Shown here piece after piece: positions 49,313 to 60,390 of a stretch of 64,000 nucleotides of DNA (position 1 is the stretch's first letter; each line of letters begins with the position of its first letter). The notes beneath the pieces were generated by a model. That model was not told where the DNA came from. It made no database searches and worked only from the letters and a program-made list of their open reading frames with translations. The stretch is from Datura wrightii (Eukaryota > Streptophyta > Magnoliopsida > Solanales > Solanaceae): the NCBI GenBank assembly GCA_035772735.1, contig JASDFA010000003.1, positions 33,906,001-33,970,000 of the forward strand. The letters run 5' to 3'. The translations under genes were made by a program, and so were the position numbers.

Positions 49313-50018
49313 ATATGGATTTTATGGTAGACTGGTCGCTGGTATTATAGTTATAGTTTTTCTCGTGCAATACTTGTTGGCTTTTGCACTTGAGTAATGA
49401 CTTATTGTCAGGTTTCAGTTTCCAAGATTCCAGGTTTTTACTATTCCTTATTTATGGATAAGTTATCATTGCTATCTTACATATTTACAGTTTTCTACCT
49501 TACATATCAGTACATTTCATTCGTATTGACATCCCTTCACTTGGGGACCTGCATTCGTGCCGCAGGTGCAGGTAGAGGTCAGGATTGCCAGTTGTAGTAG
49601 CAGTTCATGAGATCAGCGAATGTGTTGGTATGCTCCTTTCTTTTTGGAGCTAAGATCTGGTTTTTTTCAGTTAGAGTTTTGAGATGCAGTTATGGGTAGG
49701 TCGGAGCCCTGTTTCGACCACCAGTTCAGTTTATTTGTTAGAGGCTTTATGGACATAGTATGTATAGTATTATTCAGTTTGTGGCCTTGTCGACTTTTCG
49801 TTGCTTGGTTTAGCATAGTCATGGCCTTGTCGGCATTTCAATTATTCATTTATTGTAGTTTAGACCTTATGGGTCTAGATGATTACTCCAGTTGATTGTG
49901 ACAAGTGGACTGGAAGGCCTAAGTGTTACAGTTACAGATGCTATATAGTCGGCTTCCCGATCAGTCAAGTGTCGGGAGCCAGGAGTGCCCTCTCCCAGTT
50001 TTGGGGTGTGAAAAAAAT

Positions 50019-50400
50019 AGGGGGAAGAGGTTTCAATGTATTTACTATGAAAGCAAGTCTTTAGATGTAGCCTAGAAAAATTACACTGTGATCGAGAAGG
50101 AATTTTTGGTTGTGGTATATGCATTTGACATGTTTCAAGTGTACCTACTGGGGACTAAAGTGATAGTCTATACTAATCATGCTACAATCAGGTACCTATT
50201 TGAAAAGAAAGATGCCAAGCCTAGACTCATTGGATGGATATTATTGTTGCAGGAATTCGACATTGAGCTCAGAGATAGGAAGGGTACGGAAAATCAAGTG
50301 GCAGATTATTTATCCAGGTTGGAGGACAGGGAGCATATTAACTGTGAGACCAACATAGTGGAGACCTTTCCTGATGAGCAATTATTTTTTTTGTAAAGTC
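50019..50400 (+). pseudogene. Element Z RNase H, resumed
   Basis: It continues the Athila RNase H cut at 29075: the frame runs from CAG-AAT before the insert into AGG-GGG-AAG-AGG after it. The 102-codon open stretch 50088-50396 has IEKEFLVVVYAFDMFQVYLLGT, YTNHATIRYLFEKKDAKPRL, WILLLQEFDIELRDRKGTENQ and VADYLSRLE. All are hallmark Athila blocks. The conserved TDH reads TNH. An in-frame TAG stands before KNYTVIEKE. Confidence 0.86.
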
Positions 50401-50956
50401 AGGAGTTACCATGCTATGCAGATATGATAAATTTCTTGGTTAGTGGGGTATACCCGCCTAGGATAAGCTCCGAGAAGAAGAGGAGATTACTGCATGACAG
50501 TTGATTCTACATATGGGATGAACCTTTCATGTACAAGATAGTCCTTTATCAATTGGTTAGAAGATGTGTTCCTAAGGGAGAGGTGACTTAAGTTTTGGAA
50601 AGCTGCCACTCTTCACCTTATGTTGGACCTTATAGTGGAGATAGGACCACAACAAAATTTCTATAAGCTGGCTTTATTGGCCTACTCTGTTCAAAGATGC
50701 ATATCTGTTCGCAAAGTCTTGTGATAATTTCCAGAGAATAGGGAACATTTCAAAAAGGCAGGAAATGCCCCAGCTAGGCATTATAGAATTAGAAGTGTTT
50801 GATTGTTGGGGAATTGACTTCATGGGTCCCTTCATCCCTTCAAATGGAAACTAGTATATCTTGATGGTTGTTGATTATGTATCAAAGTGGGTAGAAGCTG
50901 TAGCACTGCCTATCAATGATGCTAGGTTTGTAACTTGTTTCTTAAAGAAGAACATA
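50401..50956 (+). pseudogene. Element Z integrase, N-terminal part (truncated)
   Basis: The zinc region is decayed but readable: RRCVPKGEVT, then CHSSPYVGPYSGDRTTTKF, CDNFQRIGNISKRQEMP. The core start VFDCWGIDFMGPF follows with the first catalytic Asp at 50816-50818, then ILMVVDYVSKWVEAVALP. After FLKKNIF the sequence changes abruptly to Tekay/Del leader DNA. The second Asp, the Glu, the rest of the polyprotein and the 3' LTR of Z are absent from the window. Confidence 0.82.
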
Positions 50957-51960
50957 TTCCCTTCTTTCATGATCTATGTCATTCGATGAAGTATCTCACT
51001 ATCCTTCTAACACATGCTATACGTGTTTGCCAAATCAAATGGTAGAAAGAACAGAAATGAAAATGGCCTTCTTTCTTAAGGAGATACAGAAGATCACCTA
51101 GATTATGGGGGTGATGGGAGACAAGAGCACAAACTTAGCCTTCTATCAGCTGAAGGGAGTTGCTTATATTTGGTATGTCAGTGGAGGGAAGGTAGAGCAG
51201 TAAGCGCAGTTCTCGTGAGCTGGGATGAGTTCATAAGTACCTTTTTAGACAAATTCTTTCCTAGGGAGTTTAGGGAAGCAAAGGAAGCGGAGTTCGTCAA
51301 TTTGAGGCAGAACAATATGACCGTGCAAGAGTATGCCTTGGAGCTCACTCGACTATCCAAGTATGTTCCGGAGATGGTTGGGGATTAGAGAGCCTGTATG
51401 AATAGATTTGTGAATGGAGTGTCAGATAGACTGGTCAAGGAGTCTAGGACTACAATGCTAAATAGTGATCTAGACTTCACTCTATTGATTCTATACGCCC
51501 AACAGATAATGGCAGATCTGATGAAGGAAAGGGAGAGAGAGGCGAAGTGGGCCAAGAAAGGTAGCATTGTGTTTTCCAAGAAGGGTCTTTGTGGCGGACA
51601 TTGTCAGCAGACCCACTAAAGGTCATCGGTCCAAGTGTCTTCATTAGCCAGTGTTCCATCCAGACCTTGGGGTGATCGAAGGGGCAGGGCGTCAAGTTCG
51701 AGGGGACAGAGGGACATGCTGGTAGAGAAAACCTTTCCAGTCTGTGGAAAATATGGTAAGAACCACATAAGAGAGTGCCTAGTCAGACCAAATATTTACT
51801 TCGGGTGTCGGAAACCCAAACACATGTGCAGGGCGTGTCCTTTGGTTATGCAGGGTGATAGAAAAGGTCATGCCCAGACTACCAGTTCAGTAGCTACTCC
51901 AGCATCACATCCCTATTAGCAGGGTGCATCCACTAGTGTAGGTGGTGGTCAGTGCCAGAA
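50957..51960 (+). pseudogene. Element F gag (lacks N-terminus)
   Basis: The region begins in the leader between primer site and gag (compare about 57930). The ATG and the first ~90 codons of gag are missing; G has about 270 more bases here. The capsid part is good: FISTFLDKFFPREFREAKEAEF (about 51230), NNMTVQEYALELTRLSKYVPEMV (about 51316). A TAG at 51386-51388 (Gln in relatives) follows. The knuckles read C-G-K-Y-G-K-N-H-I-R-E-C (second Cys lost) and CRKPKHMCRAC (first Cys pair changed). The domain is dead. Confidence 0.82.
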
Positions 51961-52480
51961 TAGATTTTATGCCCTCATGTCTCGTCAGGAGTAGGAGGTC
52001 TCTCGATTTTGTCACAACTATGTTGCGAGTATTTCATCTTGATATTTATGCATTGTTAGATCCAGGGTTTGTGGGCCTTATGTTGCTATTATTTTTGGAG
52101 TCAATCTCGAAATCCTATTAGAACCCTTCTTAGTCTCTACTCCAGTGGTGACTCAGTTATAGCTCGATGGTAATACAGAAATTACCCTATCACTGTCCTT
52201 AAGAAAGTCACCTCAGCCAATTTAGTAGAGTTAGACATGACTGATTTCGATGTTATCTTTGGTATGGATTAGTTGCATGCATGTTATGCCTCAATGTGTT
52301 GTAGAACCCGTATGATAGAATTTTGGTTCCTGGGTGAGCCAGTCCTAGAATGGAAGGGTAGTTCAGTTGTGCCTGTAGGTCGCTTTTTTCCTACCATAAG
52401 GCTAGAAAGATGATTTCCAAGGGTTGTATGTACAATCTAGTTCAATTTAAGGATGCTACATTCGAGACCCTTACTCTTAA
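51961..52480 (+). pseudogene. Element F protease (broken)
   Basis: Protease remnant: FYALMSRQE at about 51967, the active-site region HCLDPGF (about 52052), where the ATLS after DPG is lost by a small deletion, and FDVIFGMD (about 52247). Stops and indels are frequent. A KMISKGCMYNLVQ block at the end leads into the pol linker. Confidence 0.72.
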
Positions 52481-52958
52481 GTTTGTCCCAGTTGTATGTG
52501 AGTATCCAAAGATTTTCCCCGATAATCTACAAGATCCCCTCTTGAGTGGGATATTGACTTTGGTATTGACCTTCTTCCCGATATGTAGCCTATATCTATT
52601 CCTCCATACAGAATTTGTTTGACCAACTTCAGGGTGCTAAGTGCTTCTCAAAGATAAACCTCAAATCTAGCTATCATTAGCTAAGAGTTAGGGAGAGCGA
52701 CATCCCGAAGACAGCCTTCCAGACTCAGTATGGTCATTATGAGTTTGTACTTATGTTTTTTGTACTAACGAATGGTTCTAAGCTTTCATGGGACTTGTAA
52801 ACAAGGTATTCACGCCATATTTGGACATTTTTGTGATTGTATTCATGGACGATATTCTCATATACTCTCAAAGAAAGGAGGAGCATGTCGTCCTTTGAGG
52901 GTGGTGCTACAGACTCTGAAGGATCACCAACTCGTTCCTAAATTCAGAAAGTGTGAGT
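52481..52958 (+). pseudogene. Element F reverse transcriptase (internal deletion)
   Basis: It begins VCEYPKIFPDNL (about 52495) and SIPPYR-like sequence at about 52598, then jumps directly to LFDQLQGAKCFSKI. This removes about 190 bases including the DYRQLNK motif, compared with 59850-60030 in G. The later part keeps SDIPKTAFQTQYGHYEFV and VFMDDILIYS with the Asp pair at 52848-52853. The deletion alone would inactivate the enzyme. Confidence 0.82.
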
Positions 52959-53670
52959 TTTGGTTGGACTCAATAGCATTTTGGGCCATGTGATGTCAAG
53001 TGAGGGTGTGCCGATGAACTCTCAAGAGATAGAATTGGTGAAAAGTTTGCCTAGACCAGTTAATCCTTCGAATATCATAAGTTTTTTGGGTATAGATGGC
53101 TATTATAGGAAGTTTTTTGAAGAATTTTCATCCATTGTAGCACCGTTGACTAAGTTGACCTAGAAGAAAGTCAAATTTTATTGGTTGGATGCTTGTGAGA
53201 AGAGTTTTTAGGAGTTAAAGAGTTGACTCACTCCAGCCCCAGTACTGACCCTGTTTGAGGGCACGAATTTATTCGTTGTGTATTGTGATGCATCTATGGT
53301 TGGTATTGGGTGTGTGTTGATATGGCATGGTAAGGTCATTGCATATGCCTCTAGACAACTTAAGAATTATGAAAACAATTATCCAACGTATGACCTGGAA
53401 TTGGTAGCAGTGGTGTTCATATTGAAAATTTGGAGACACTATTTGTATAGAGTCCAACTAGATGTGTTTACGGACCACAAGAGCTTACAGTATGTGTTCA
53501 CTCAAAAGGATTGGAATTTGCGACAAAGGAGATGGTTAGAGCTTCTCAAGAACTATGTCATGAGTGTCCTTTATCATCTGGGCAATGCCAATGTGGTGGC
53601 GGATGTCCTTAGAAGACTGTACATAGAGCGTGTTTCTCATGTGGAAGACGGAAGGAAAGTGCTGGTGAAG
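52959..53670 (+). pseudogene. Element F RNase H
   Basis: The connection ILGHVMSSEGVPMNSQEIELVK and FLGIDGYYRKFFEEFSS (52978-53150) is followed by an open 138-codon stretch (53278-53694). That stretch contains YCDASMVGIGCVL, DLELVAVVFILKIWRHYLY, FTDHKSLQYVF and VADVLRRL. TAG codons before 53280 (53161 and 53208 region) break it from the connection. Confidence 0.84.
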
Positions 53671-55200
53671 ATATGCATTGGCTTGCCCTATTAGGAGTTT
53701 GCCTAGTTGATTCGACAAATGGTGATGTCATTGTTCAAAATGGTTTGAAATCCTCTTTGGTCATTGAGGTCAAGGCTAAGCAAGGTGAGGATCCTATTTT
53801 GATGAAGTTCGAAGAAGTGGCTCAAAATCAGAAGATGGAGGTCCTTTCCCAAGGGGGAGTTGGTGTACTTCGATATCAGGGTCATTTATGTGTTACTGGT
53901 GTCTATGATTTGAGAGAACAGATGTGGCATAAGGCACATGCTTCCCGATATTATATCCATACAGGTGCCACCAAGATGTATCGAGACCTGCGGGAAGTAT
54001 ATTGGTGGAGTGGCATGAAGAAGGACATAGCAGAGTTTGTCGCTAAGTGTCCGAAATGTCAGCAAGTGAAAGTGGAGCATCAAAGACGGGCAGGGATTCT
54101 ATAAGAGATTAGCATCTCCAATTGGAAGTCGGAATATATCAATATGAACTTCATAATAGGTTACCTTGCACTCGTCGACAGTATGACTCTATATAGGTGG
54201 TGGTAGACAGGTTGACCAATGTAGCTCATTTCCTACCGGTCAAAATCGGTTCAGCTGAGGACTATTCTAGATTATATGTTCAAGAGTTGGTTCAGTTACA
54301 TGTAGTTACCTTGTCCATCATTTTAGATAGAGGTACTCAGTTTACCTCACAGTTTTGAAGATCGTTTTCGAAGGGACTCGGTACTCAGGGCAACCTTAGT
54401 ACAACTTTTCACCCGTAGACAGATGGTCAGGCCGAATGGACCATTTAGACTTTTAAGGATATGTTGATAGCTTGTGTAATTTACTTCAAAGGCCATAGAA
54501 GTATCATTTAGCTCTTATCGAGTTTTCTTACAACAGTAGTTACAACTCTAGTATCTAGATGACTCCATTTAAGGCTCTTTACGGGCGGAGGTGAAGATCG
54601 CCAATTGGTTGTTTGGAGGTAGGCGAAGCTATGTTGATAGGTCTAGATTTAGTTCATGAGGCCATGGAGAATGTTCTGCTCGTAAGGGAAAAGGATGGAA
54701 AAAACTCAGAGTCGTAAAAAGTCATACGTGGATGTTAGGAGGAGGGAACTTGAGTTTGAAGCTGATGATTGGGTATTCCTGAAGGTATCTCCCATGAAGG
54801 GAGTGATAAGATTTGGGAAGAAAGGAAAACTTAGTCCCTGATATGTTGGCCTATATAAGATTATGAGACATGTTGGCAAGGTGGCTCATAAGGTGGAGCT
54901 ACTAGCAGAGTTAGCATCAGTGCATCCAGTTTTCCATGTATTGTTATTGAAGATGTGTATTGGTGACCCGACTTTAGTTTTTCCGACGGATAGCATAGGC
55001 GTAAAGGATAGCCTTACCTATGAGGGGTACACATTGAGATCCTGGATTGTCAAGTTTGAAACTTTAGGAACAAAGAAGTAGCTTCAGTGAAATCTTGTGG
55101 AGGAATGATCTCTTTGAGGGAGGTACATCGGAAGCCGAAGCAGATATGACGGATAAATACCCACATTTATTTTTTTTCAGTTTCATCTCAACTTGAGGTA
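53671..55200 (+). pseudogene. Element F integrase and chromodomain (broken)
   Basis: Open stretch 53673-54104 (143 codons) includes the zinc-binding domain (HASRYYIHTGATKMYRDL, then KCPKCQQVKVEHQRR). The core has ILDRGTQFTSQF (about 54325) and TDGQAEWTI (about 54420). The C-terminal part 54863-55081 (LASVHPVFHVLLLKMCIGDP) leads into a chromodomain remnant (RSWIVKFETLGTKK). Stops at about 54102, 54358 and in the chromodomain. Confidence 0.83.
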
Positions 55201-55429
55201 CCAGTTTCCTATCTAATACTCTATTCGATTTCATGTCAACTTTATGTCTCTCAGTTCCTTTCATGTTCTATCATGTCTTTATGATTTATGAATTATATTC
55301 AGTCATGTGTACCAGTCTGGGGTCAGTCACTCCATTACATTTTAGCTTCAGATGTTAAGTATTTGGGATTGCAATTCCTTTCCCCAGCCTTTCCGTATGT
55401 TTACCCCATATTCGAGGATAAATATTCCC

Positions 55430-55441
55430 AAGGGAGAGTAT
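55430..55441 (+). other. Element F polypurine tract
   Basis: AAGGGAGAGTAT directly before the LTR start at 55442. It follows a decayed form of the ACATTCGAGGACGAATGTTCC box. Confidence 0.85.
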
Positions 55442-57798
55442 TGTAATACCCCAAAAGACCCTAAGACTAGACTTGGAACTAGAAATAGGATCAACATAGA
55501 AATTCTGGGAAAATGCTTCAAAACGATGTGTCGTACGAGTCGTGGGACTGCTCGTGGTCTGCAGTAACAACAAACCATGGAATGACTCGTGGGACCCTAT
55601 AACGGGTTGTGGTTTGGAGTCGTTGGTTGGATTTGTGTCGTCAAGGTGGATGGAAAGAGTAGTGGTACGACTCACTATAGGGAACAACTAGTTGTGGTTA
55701 GGACAAGTGAGTAGGTGTAGCGAAAGTTGATGCATTGGAAACGGATGGTCTAACAACCCGTTGGAACATGTAACGACTCGTGGTATGGACACTTTGGAAA
55801 ATTCCAAAGGCCAAGCACGGACAGATAGTGATGACAACGGGTGGAAATAACGGGTTGTCGTGACGAGTAAAGACCGATCCTGTCGAGTCGTTGTTCGAAT
55901 GTCTAAGAAACTAGGAAGGAAGTAACATGCGATACAACGGATCATTGTATCAAAAGACGATCCGTTTGTTCAGTCGTAGAATCTAGAAGTGTGTAATTTT
56001 CTATGACATTAGTAAGGGTATTTTCATAATTTATAAGCACCTAGGTCCTTAACTACATCATTTTAAGCTCTGAAAAGAGGTGTTTCTAAGGGGTTAAACC
56101 TATTCTAATCCATTCCCCTCCATGCATGCAATATTAGGAATTCCTCATTGAAGATCAATCCTAGAATTCTATAGCTTCTTCTAAAAATCTCTTGAGCTTT
56201 TCAAGTGTAGATTCAAGCTACCCAGGTATGTACGACTATGAATGAGAGTTTGTTCCAATCTCATGCTCAAAATACTCTTCAATTCCACGAATTTAAGTTC
56301 TAGATAAAGTTCATGATCTTATGGGGTTTTATCCTAATTTTATGAAATTCTTTATGATTTATTTATGGGTCACTTCCCTTTATGTTTCAAAGCATGTTTT
56401 AAGATTTATGAGCAATGTTTATAGCTATTTTGATTATAAATTCATGGCTTCAAGTTTTTAAAAAATTATGCCTAATTATGCAAGTTTGATGAAAAGTCAA
56501 GTTAGTGACTCTATTATGATTTTGAATCTCCAAGCTCTAAAATTATGGTTTATAATTTATGATATGGTTTCCTACAAGTATTCTTCATGAATTTATGACT
56601 TTTCAAGTATGGTGATTTTCTCAAGCATGTCTGTTCTTCATGATTTATGAGTTTATGATTTTGGCCAACTCACAGGTCCTTATTTCATGGCTAGTTCTGT
56701 ATTTCAATTATGATCAAGTATGTTATGATTTAACTAGCCCATGAATGTCATGTATGAGTTCACAATAATTATATGAGCCCTCATGTGCATATTTTTGGGA
56801 GTAGTGTCTAGCATCGAGTAGGCCCGGTGATCAGGTAAACTCCAAGGTCTCAGAACTATATGCCACCATAGGTATATATTCATTGTTAACCCAACGGGTT
56901 CTATATTAGTGATATCATGCCAAGTATTATTCCTTTCCTTGGCAAGCTTGGGACAGCTCTACCCACTTGAGTGAGATAGTTGGGGCATCATGTAAGCTCT
57001 ATCATGATGGTATCGGTTAAGACGAGTCCTCCCATTGTTCCTTAGGAATTTAATTATGCATGTTTATGACTTATGATATTATGTTTCCAGTAGGTCTAAC
57101 CCAATGATCAGTTTACAAAGTTTTTACGTATGATTTCAGTTATGGAAACATATATGATTTTACTTCTACATTTGGATCATCCTATTAAAGTATGAGATTC
57201 AGTTATGATTATACATGTTTTCAGATAACAACATGCAATCCCTACTCTTATGATCATAATATTTATATTTATGTCCATGATTTCAGTTAGAATCATGTCC
57301 ATGATTTCAGTTAGACTCACTCAACCTATTTTACTTACCTTGCATATTCAGTACATTCCAAATACGGACCACAAGCTCTATGGTGTATCATTTCATAATT
57401 CAGGTTCAGACAGTCAGACTCAGTTCCACCGTCAGCCAGTCACCAGAGCTTAGTCCAGTTTTCTTATTGGCGAGCCCTCATTCTTCGAGGACCTTCAGAT
57501 TGTTGAGTTGTGTTACTTTCAGTTTTTAGACTTTTAGTGAGCTAGATGGGGATGTTGTCCCATCAGCTCTTCAGCTATGTTAAAGGCTTTTTCCAGATAA
57601 TATGTAGAACTTCAGCTTTGTCAGTGTTGACTATGTATGGTTGATATGTATGCAAACTTCTACTTATTCATGTTTAGTTTATCAGTGTCCATTTAATGTA
57701 TGATCTTTAACCACTATGTTCATGCCATGGGTTGACTTGGAGCAATTTGTGGTTCTAGGTTCAGTATCTTGGTTCGTACCTATGTTCGGGTTGTTGCA
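55442..57798 (+). repeat. Single LTR shared by F and G
   Basis: 2357 bp, from TGTAATACCCCAAAAGACCC to CGGGTTGTTGCA. It is preceded by the polypurine tract of F and followed by the primer site of G, so it is at once the 3' LTR of F and the 5' LTR of G. No target duplication or second LTR lies between the elements. ACGA(G/C)TCGT motifs are dense at 55520-55960 (for example 55534-55542, 55772-55780). Confidence 0.87.
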
Positions 57799-57801
57799 AA
57801 C

Positions 57802-57814
57802 TTTATATCAAAGC
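57802..57814 (+). other. Element G primer binding site (initiator Met tRNA, decayed)
   Basis: TTTATATCAAAGC against the usual TTGGTATCAGAGC; the three changes are G-to-T, G-to-A and G-to-A. It is four bases after the LTR. Confidence 0.75.
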
Positions 57815-58006
57815 AATGGTTTAGAGTGTCCAATGGTGTCTTGAAGCCATGTTGAGTAGAGTCGTTTTCATGGGTGTGAAGCGCGCCACACTTATTGGAG
57901 AGAGGCTGCAAGACATTTTAGGAAATTTCCCTTCTTTGATGATCTATGCCATAGGATGAAGTACCTCTCTATCCTTCTAACTCGTGACGTACACATTTGC
58001 AGAATC

Positions 58007-59160
58007 ATGCCTCCATACAGAGTAAATAGTAGAAGGAACAAAAATGAAAATGGCCATGAAGATGGCAATGGAGATGGGCACCAGCAAGCCTCGCCAGCAC
58101 CAGTAGGTCCTTTGCCCGATTAGGTTTCTCATGCCGAGTTAGAGAAACTTTTATGATGTTGGCCTAGGCTTTGACCGTATAGGTCAACCAGCAGATAGTG
58201 GCCCATGTACCTCAGAACGAGAACGCAGCGGTGGCTAGAGCTTGGGATTTCCATAGGATGAATCCACCTATGTTCCTAGGGTCAAAAGTGGATGAGGACC
58301 CGCATGAGTTTCTTGATAAGATATAGAAGATCATCCAGATTATGGGGTGACGGGAGACAAGAGCATAGACTTAGCCTCCTATCAGTGGAAGGGGGTTGCT
58401 TATATTTGGTACCATCAGTGGAGGAACGGTAGAGCAGTGGGCATTGGGATGAGTTCATGATTGCCTTCTTAGACAAATTATTTCCTTGGGAGTTGAGGGA
58501 AGCAAAGGCAGTGGAGTTCGTCAACCTGAGGCAAAATAATGTCAATGTGCAATAGAATGCCTTGTAGTTCACCTTTCTATCCAAGTATGTGCCTAAGATA
58601 GTTGTGGATTAGAGAGCCTGTATGAACAGATTTGTGTATGGAGTGTTAGATTTGTTGGTCAATGAGTGTAGGACAGAAATGCTGAATAGTGATCTAGACT
58701 TCTCTCGGTTGATTATATATTCCCAACCGGTAGAGGTGGATCAGATGAAGGGGAGAGAGAGGCTAAGAGGTCCAAAATAGGTAGCTTTTGGTTTTCCTAG
58801 TAGAGGCCTAGTGGCGGACATCATCAGAAGTCCCACCAGAGGTCATTTGCCCCAGTACTGTCATCATCCAATGATCCATCTGGAATTCGAGGTGATCAGA
58901 AGGGCACGACATCAGGTTCGAGGGGACAGAGGGACACACCGGTGGAGCGCACCTTTTTAGTTTGTGGAAAATGTATTAAGAACCATACTGGAGAGTGCCT
59001 AGTAAGATCAAATATTTGCTTCGGGTGTGGGAAACTCAGGCACATGCACAGGGTATGTCCTTTGGCTAGGCAGTGCGATTGTAGAGGCCATGCCTAGACT
59101 ACCAGTTTAGCAACAGCTCCAGCAACACATCCTTATCAGCAAGGTGAATTCACTAGTGCA
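58007..59160 (+). pseudogene. Element G gag (broken)
   Basis: The ATG at 58007 begins MPPYRVN. Capsid blocks MNPPMFLGSKVDEDPHEFLDKI (about 58257) and DKLFPWELREAKAVEFVNLRQNN (about 58470) follow. EYALEFT is interrupted by two TAG codons. A TAG at 58610-58612 in DQRA stands at the same residue as in F. The knuckles read CGKCIKNHTGEC (metal ligands kept) and CFGCGKLRHMHRVC (ligands kept). The basic linker contains SHQRS and SSNDPS. The frame changes several times. Confidence 0.82.
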
Positions 59161-59690
59161 GGTGGTGGTTAGCGCCATAACAAATTTTATGCCCTTTCAT
59201 CTTGTCTGGAGCAGGACGTCTCTCTAGATTTAGTCACAGGTATGTTGTATGTATATCATCTTGATGTATATGCATTGTTAGATCCAGGGGCTACTTTATC
59301 TTTTATGGTCCTTATGTTGCTATTAGTTTTGGGGTCAAACCCGAAATCCTATTAGGACCTTTCTCAGTCTCTATTCCAGTCGGTGACTCAGTTATAGCTC
59401 GACAGGTATACACAAATTTTCCTATCACAATCCTTCAGAAGGTCACCTCAGCAGATTTAGTAGAGTTAGACAAGACCGAATTTGATGTTATCTTTGGTAT
59501 GGATTGGTTGTATGATGTTATTCCTCAGTGAATTGTAGAACCCATGCGATAGAATTTTAGTTCCTAGGTAAGCTAGTCCTAGAATGGAAGGGTAGTTTAG
59601 TTGTGCATGTAGATCTCTTTGTTTCCTACCTTAATACCAGAAAGATGATTTCAAATGGTTGCATGTAGCATCTAATTCGGGATAAGGATG
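59161..59690 (+). pseudogene. Element G protease (broken)
   Basis: FYALSSCLEQDVS at about 59184 and ALLDPGATLSF with the catalytic Asp at about 59281 are followed by VIFGMDWL (about 59488). A base or two is missing after ATLSF and again near the DWL motif. The closing strand region VEWKGS is present as LEWKGS (about 59578). Confidence 0.78.
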
Positions 59691-60390
59691 CTACATCTGA
59701 GACCCCAACTCATTAGTCCATTCCTGTTGTATATGAGTATCTAGAGATTTTGCCAAATGATCTACCAACAGTCCCTCTCAAGCGGGAGATTGACTTTGGT
59801 ATTACCTTCTTCCCTTTCCGTAGCCTATATCTATTCCTCCATACAGAAAATCTCAAGATGAGCTAAAGGAGATGAAAGAACAGTTGAAGGACCTCCTGAA
59901 TAAGCGCTTCATCAGGCCTGGAAAGTCATGTGAGGTGCACCAGGATGGGTCTCTTTGTATGTGTATTAACTATCGACAGTTGAACAAGGTTACAATTAAG
60001 AACAAGTATCCCCTCCCTAGAATCAATGATTTTCTTGACCAACTTCAGGGTGCTAAGTGCTTCTCATGGATAGACCTCAGATCCTACTATCACCGGCTCA
60101 GAGTTAGGGAGAGTGACATCCCGAAGACAACCTTCCCGACTTGGTATAGTCACTATGAGTTCGTAGTTATGTCGTTTGGACTAACGAATGCTTCTGCAGC
60201 TTTCATGGATCTTATGGAAAAGGTATTCAAGCCTTATTTGGACTTGTTCATGATTGTGTTCTTAGACGACTTCCTCATATACTCTTAGAGGAAGGAGGAG
60301 CATGCCTCTTATTTGAGGGTGTTGCTATAGACTCTCAATTATCAGCAACTGTTTTCTAAATTCAGCAAGTGTGAGTTTTGGTTAGACTAA
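59691..60390 (+). pseudogene. Element G reverse transcriptase (138 open codons)
   Basis: The N-terminal part LPNDLPTVPLKREIDFGI (about 59755) is followed by SIPPYR. After a frameshift comes the open stretch 59872-60288: KEQLKDLLNKRFIRPGKS, INYRQLNKVTIKNKYPLPR, FSWIDLRSYYHRLRV, MSFGLTNASAAFMDL, and VFLDDFLIYS with the Asp pair at 60265-60270. The W-GAP motif after GKS is lost in a deletion. A TAG closes it. Confidence 0.86.

Larger units (their letters stand above)
29076..50013 (+). mobile_element. Element C: long-LTR gypsy-like element, mostly LTR
   Basis: It starts TGTTACACCCT and ends GGGGTGTGA(AA). It is flanked by AGAAT (29071-29075) and AAAAT (50014-50018), four of five bases identical, and the RNase H frame of Z resumes right after. 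The LTRs are 29076-44374 (containing D) and 45779-50013. The primer site is initiator-Met type and the tract is AGGGGGAGAA. The internal region is only 1.4 kb with a gag remnant, so C could not move without help from a relative. Confidence 0.82.
45779..50013 (+). repeat. Element C 3' LTR
   Basis: 4235 bp, from TGTTACACCCTGG to GGGGTGTGA. It aligns with the split 5' LTR and has an extra 1251 bp at 47437-48687. The right part carries the 39-bp array. ORFs in it, including the overlapping ones at 49023-49397, are repeat artefacts. Confidence 0.85.

Noticed and set aside
49023..49397. Repetitive proteins in three overlapping frames
   Set aside because: They are translations of the 39-bp tandem array inside the C LTR; a unit length divisible by three opens all frames together.
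55352..55945. Overlapping frames on both strands at the start of the shared F/G LTR
   Set aside because: They lie in the U3 region rich in ACGA(G/C)TCGT and do not persist in related LTRs.
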